A DNA stretch of 11,825 bases from Nanobdellota archaeon (GTDB lineage Archaea > Nanobdellota > Nanobdellia > Woesearchaeales > GW2011-AR9). Numbering within the stretch: position 1 is the stretch's first letter; every line of letters begins with the position of its first letter. The DNA is taken from assembly GCA_030695685.1 (NCBI GenBank), contig JAUYPT010000061.1:1-11825 (forward strand), written 5' to 3'. Below are positions 11,821-11,825 of the stretch, in pieces. Below the pieces are notes generated by a model, which worked only from the letters and a program-made list of their open reading frames with translations, ran no database searches and was not told the origin of the DNA. A program made the translations under genes and the position numbers.

Positions 11821-11825
11821 TTTAT
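11821..11825 (-). promoter_or_regulatory. Part of a likely TATA box at the window edge
   Basis: ATAAA on the minus strand, 21-26 nt before the ATG at 11799; the rest of the box lies outside the window. Confidence 0.3.

Noticed and set aside
1..11825. CRISPR array, tRNA, rRNA or self-splicing intron
   Set aside because: I saw no regularly spaced repeats, no tRNA-like cloverleaf with CCA-proximal motifs, and no rRNA-like stretches by eye.

Overview
This is a compact, AT-rich archaeal window, most likely from a DPANN-type archaeon (Woesearchaeota/Pacearchaeota-like); the phylum is an inference. The best evidence is promoter layout. Most operon heads have a TATA box (TTTAAATA, TTTATAAA and similar) centred about 25 to 28 nt upstream of the start codon, with no Shine-Dalgarno site, as expected for leaderless archaeal transcripts. 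An archaeal-type RtcB ligase, a dolichol-kinase-family enzyme and many small secreted or lipid-anchored Cys-rich proteins agree with this. Genes in operons touch or overlap by 1 to 4 nt, and convergent genes lie 2 to 3 nt apart.

Layout. 1-335 (-): 5' part of an unknown gene cut by the window edge. 2320-406 (-): an operon of three exported proteins joined by ATGA overlaps; the first two share a homologous C-terminal domain. 2366-2496: a small inverted-repeat element (MITE-like) with a target-site duplication. 4264-2499 (-): an operon with a short PLP fold-type-I enzyme and two unknown proteins. 4752-4354 (-): unknown gene. 5899-4778 (-): site-2 protease (M50) with a CBS-like C-terminal region. 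5999-6454 (+): unknown gene. 7421-6457 (-): a lipoprotein with two Cys-rich repeats of identical spacing, followed by an 84-aa unknown. 7465-7628: a second MITE-like element with the same GGCTCTGT ends. 7677-7763 (+): a 28-aa single-membrane-helix peptide with its own promoter. 9239-7767 (-): RtcB RNA ligase. 9327-9677 (+): small membrane protein, divergent from rtcB. 9724-10320 (+): dolichol/phytol-kinase family. 10354-10896 (+): GNAT acetyltransferase of TacT-like type, overlapping tail to tail with a 50-aa basic protein (11019-10867, -). 11799-11143 (-): alpha/beta hydrolase of lipase type.

No single pathway links the genes. A theme is the cell envelope: four signal-peptide proteins, a membrane protease, a polyprenol-kinase-family enzyme that could serve glycan lipid carriers, and a sequon-rich lipoprotein. 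The most interesting observations are: (i) two related MITE-like elements, each inserted 5 to 6 bp upstream of the TATA box of an exported-protein gene; (ii) the GNAT/50-aa convergent pair, a candidate unconventional toxin-antitoxin module with a palindromic leader; (iii) the 28-aa membrane peptide; (iv) the duplicated C-terminal domain in the exported-protein operon.
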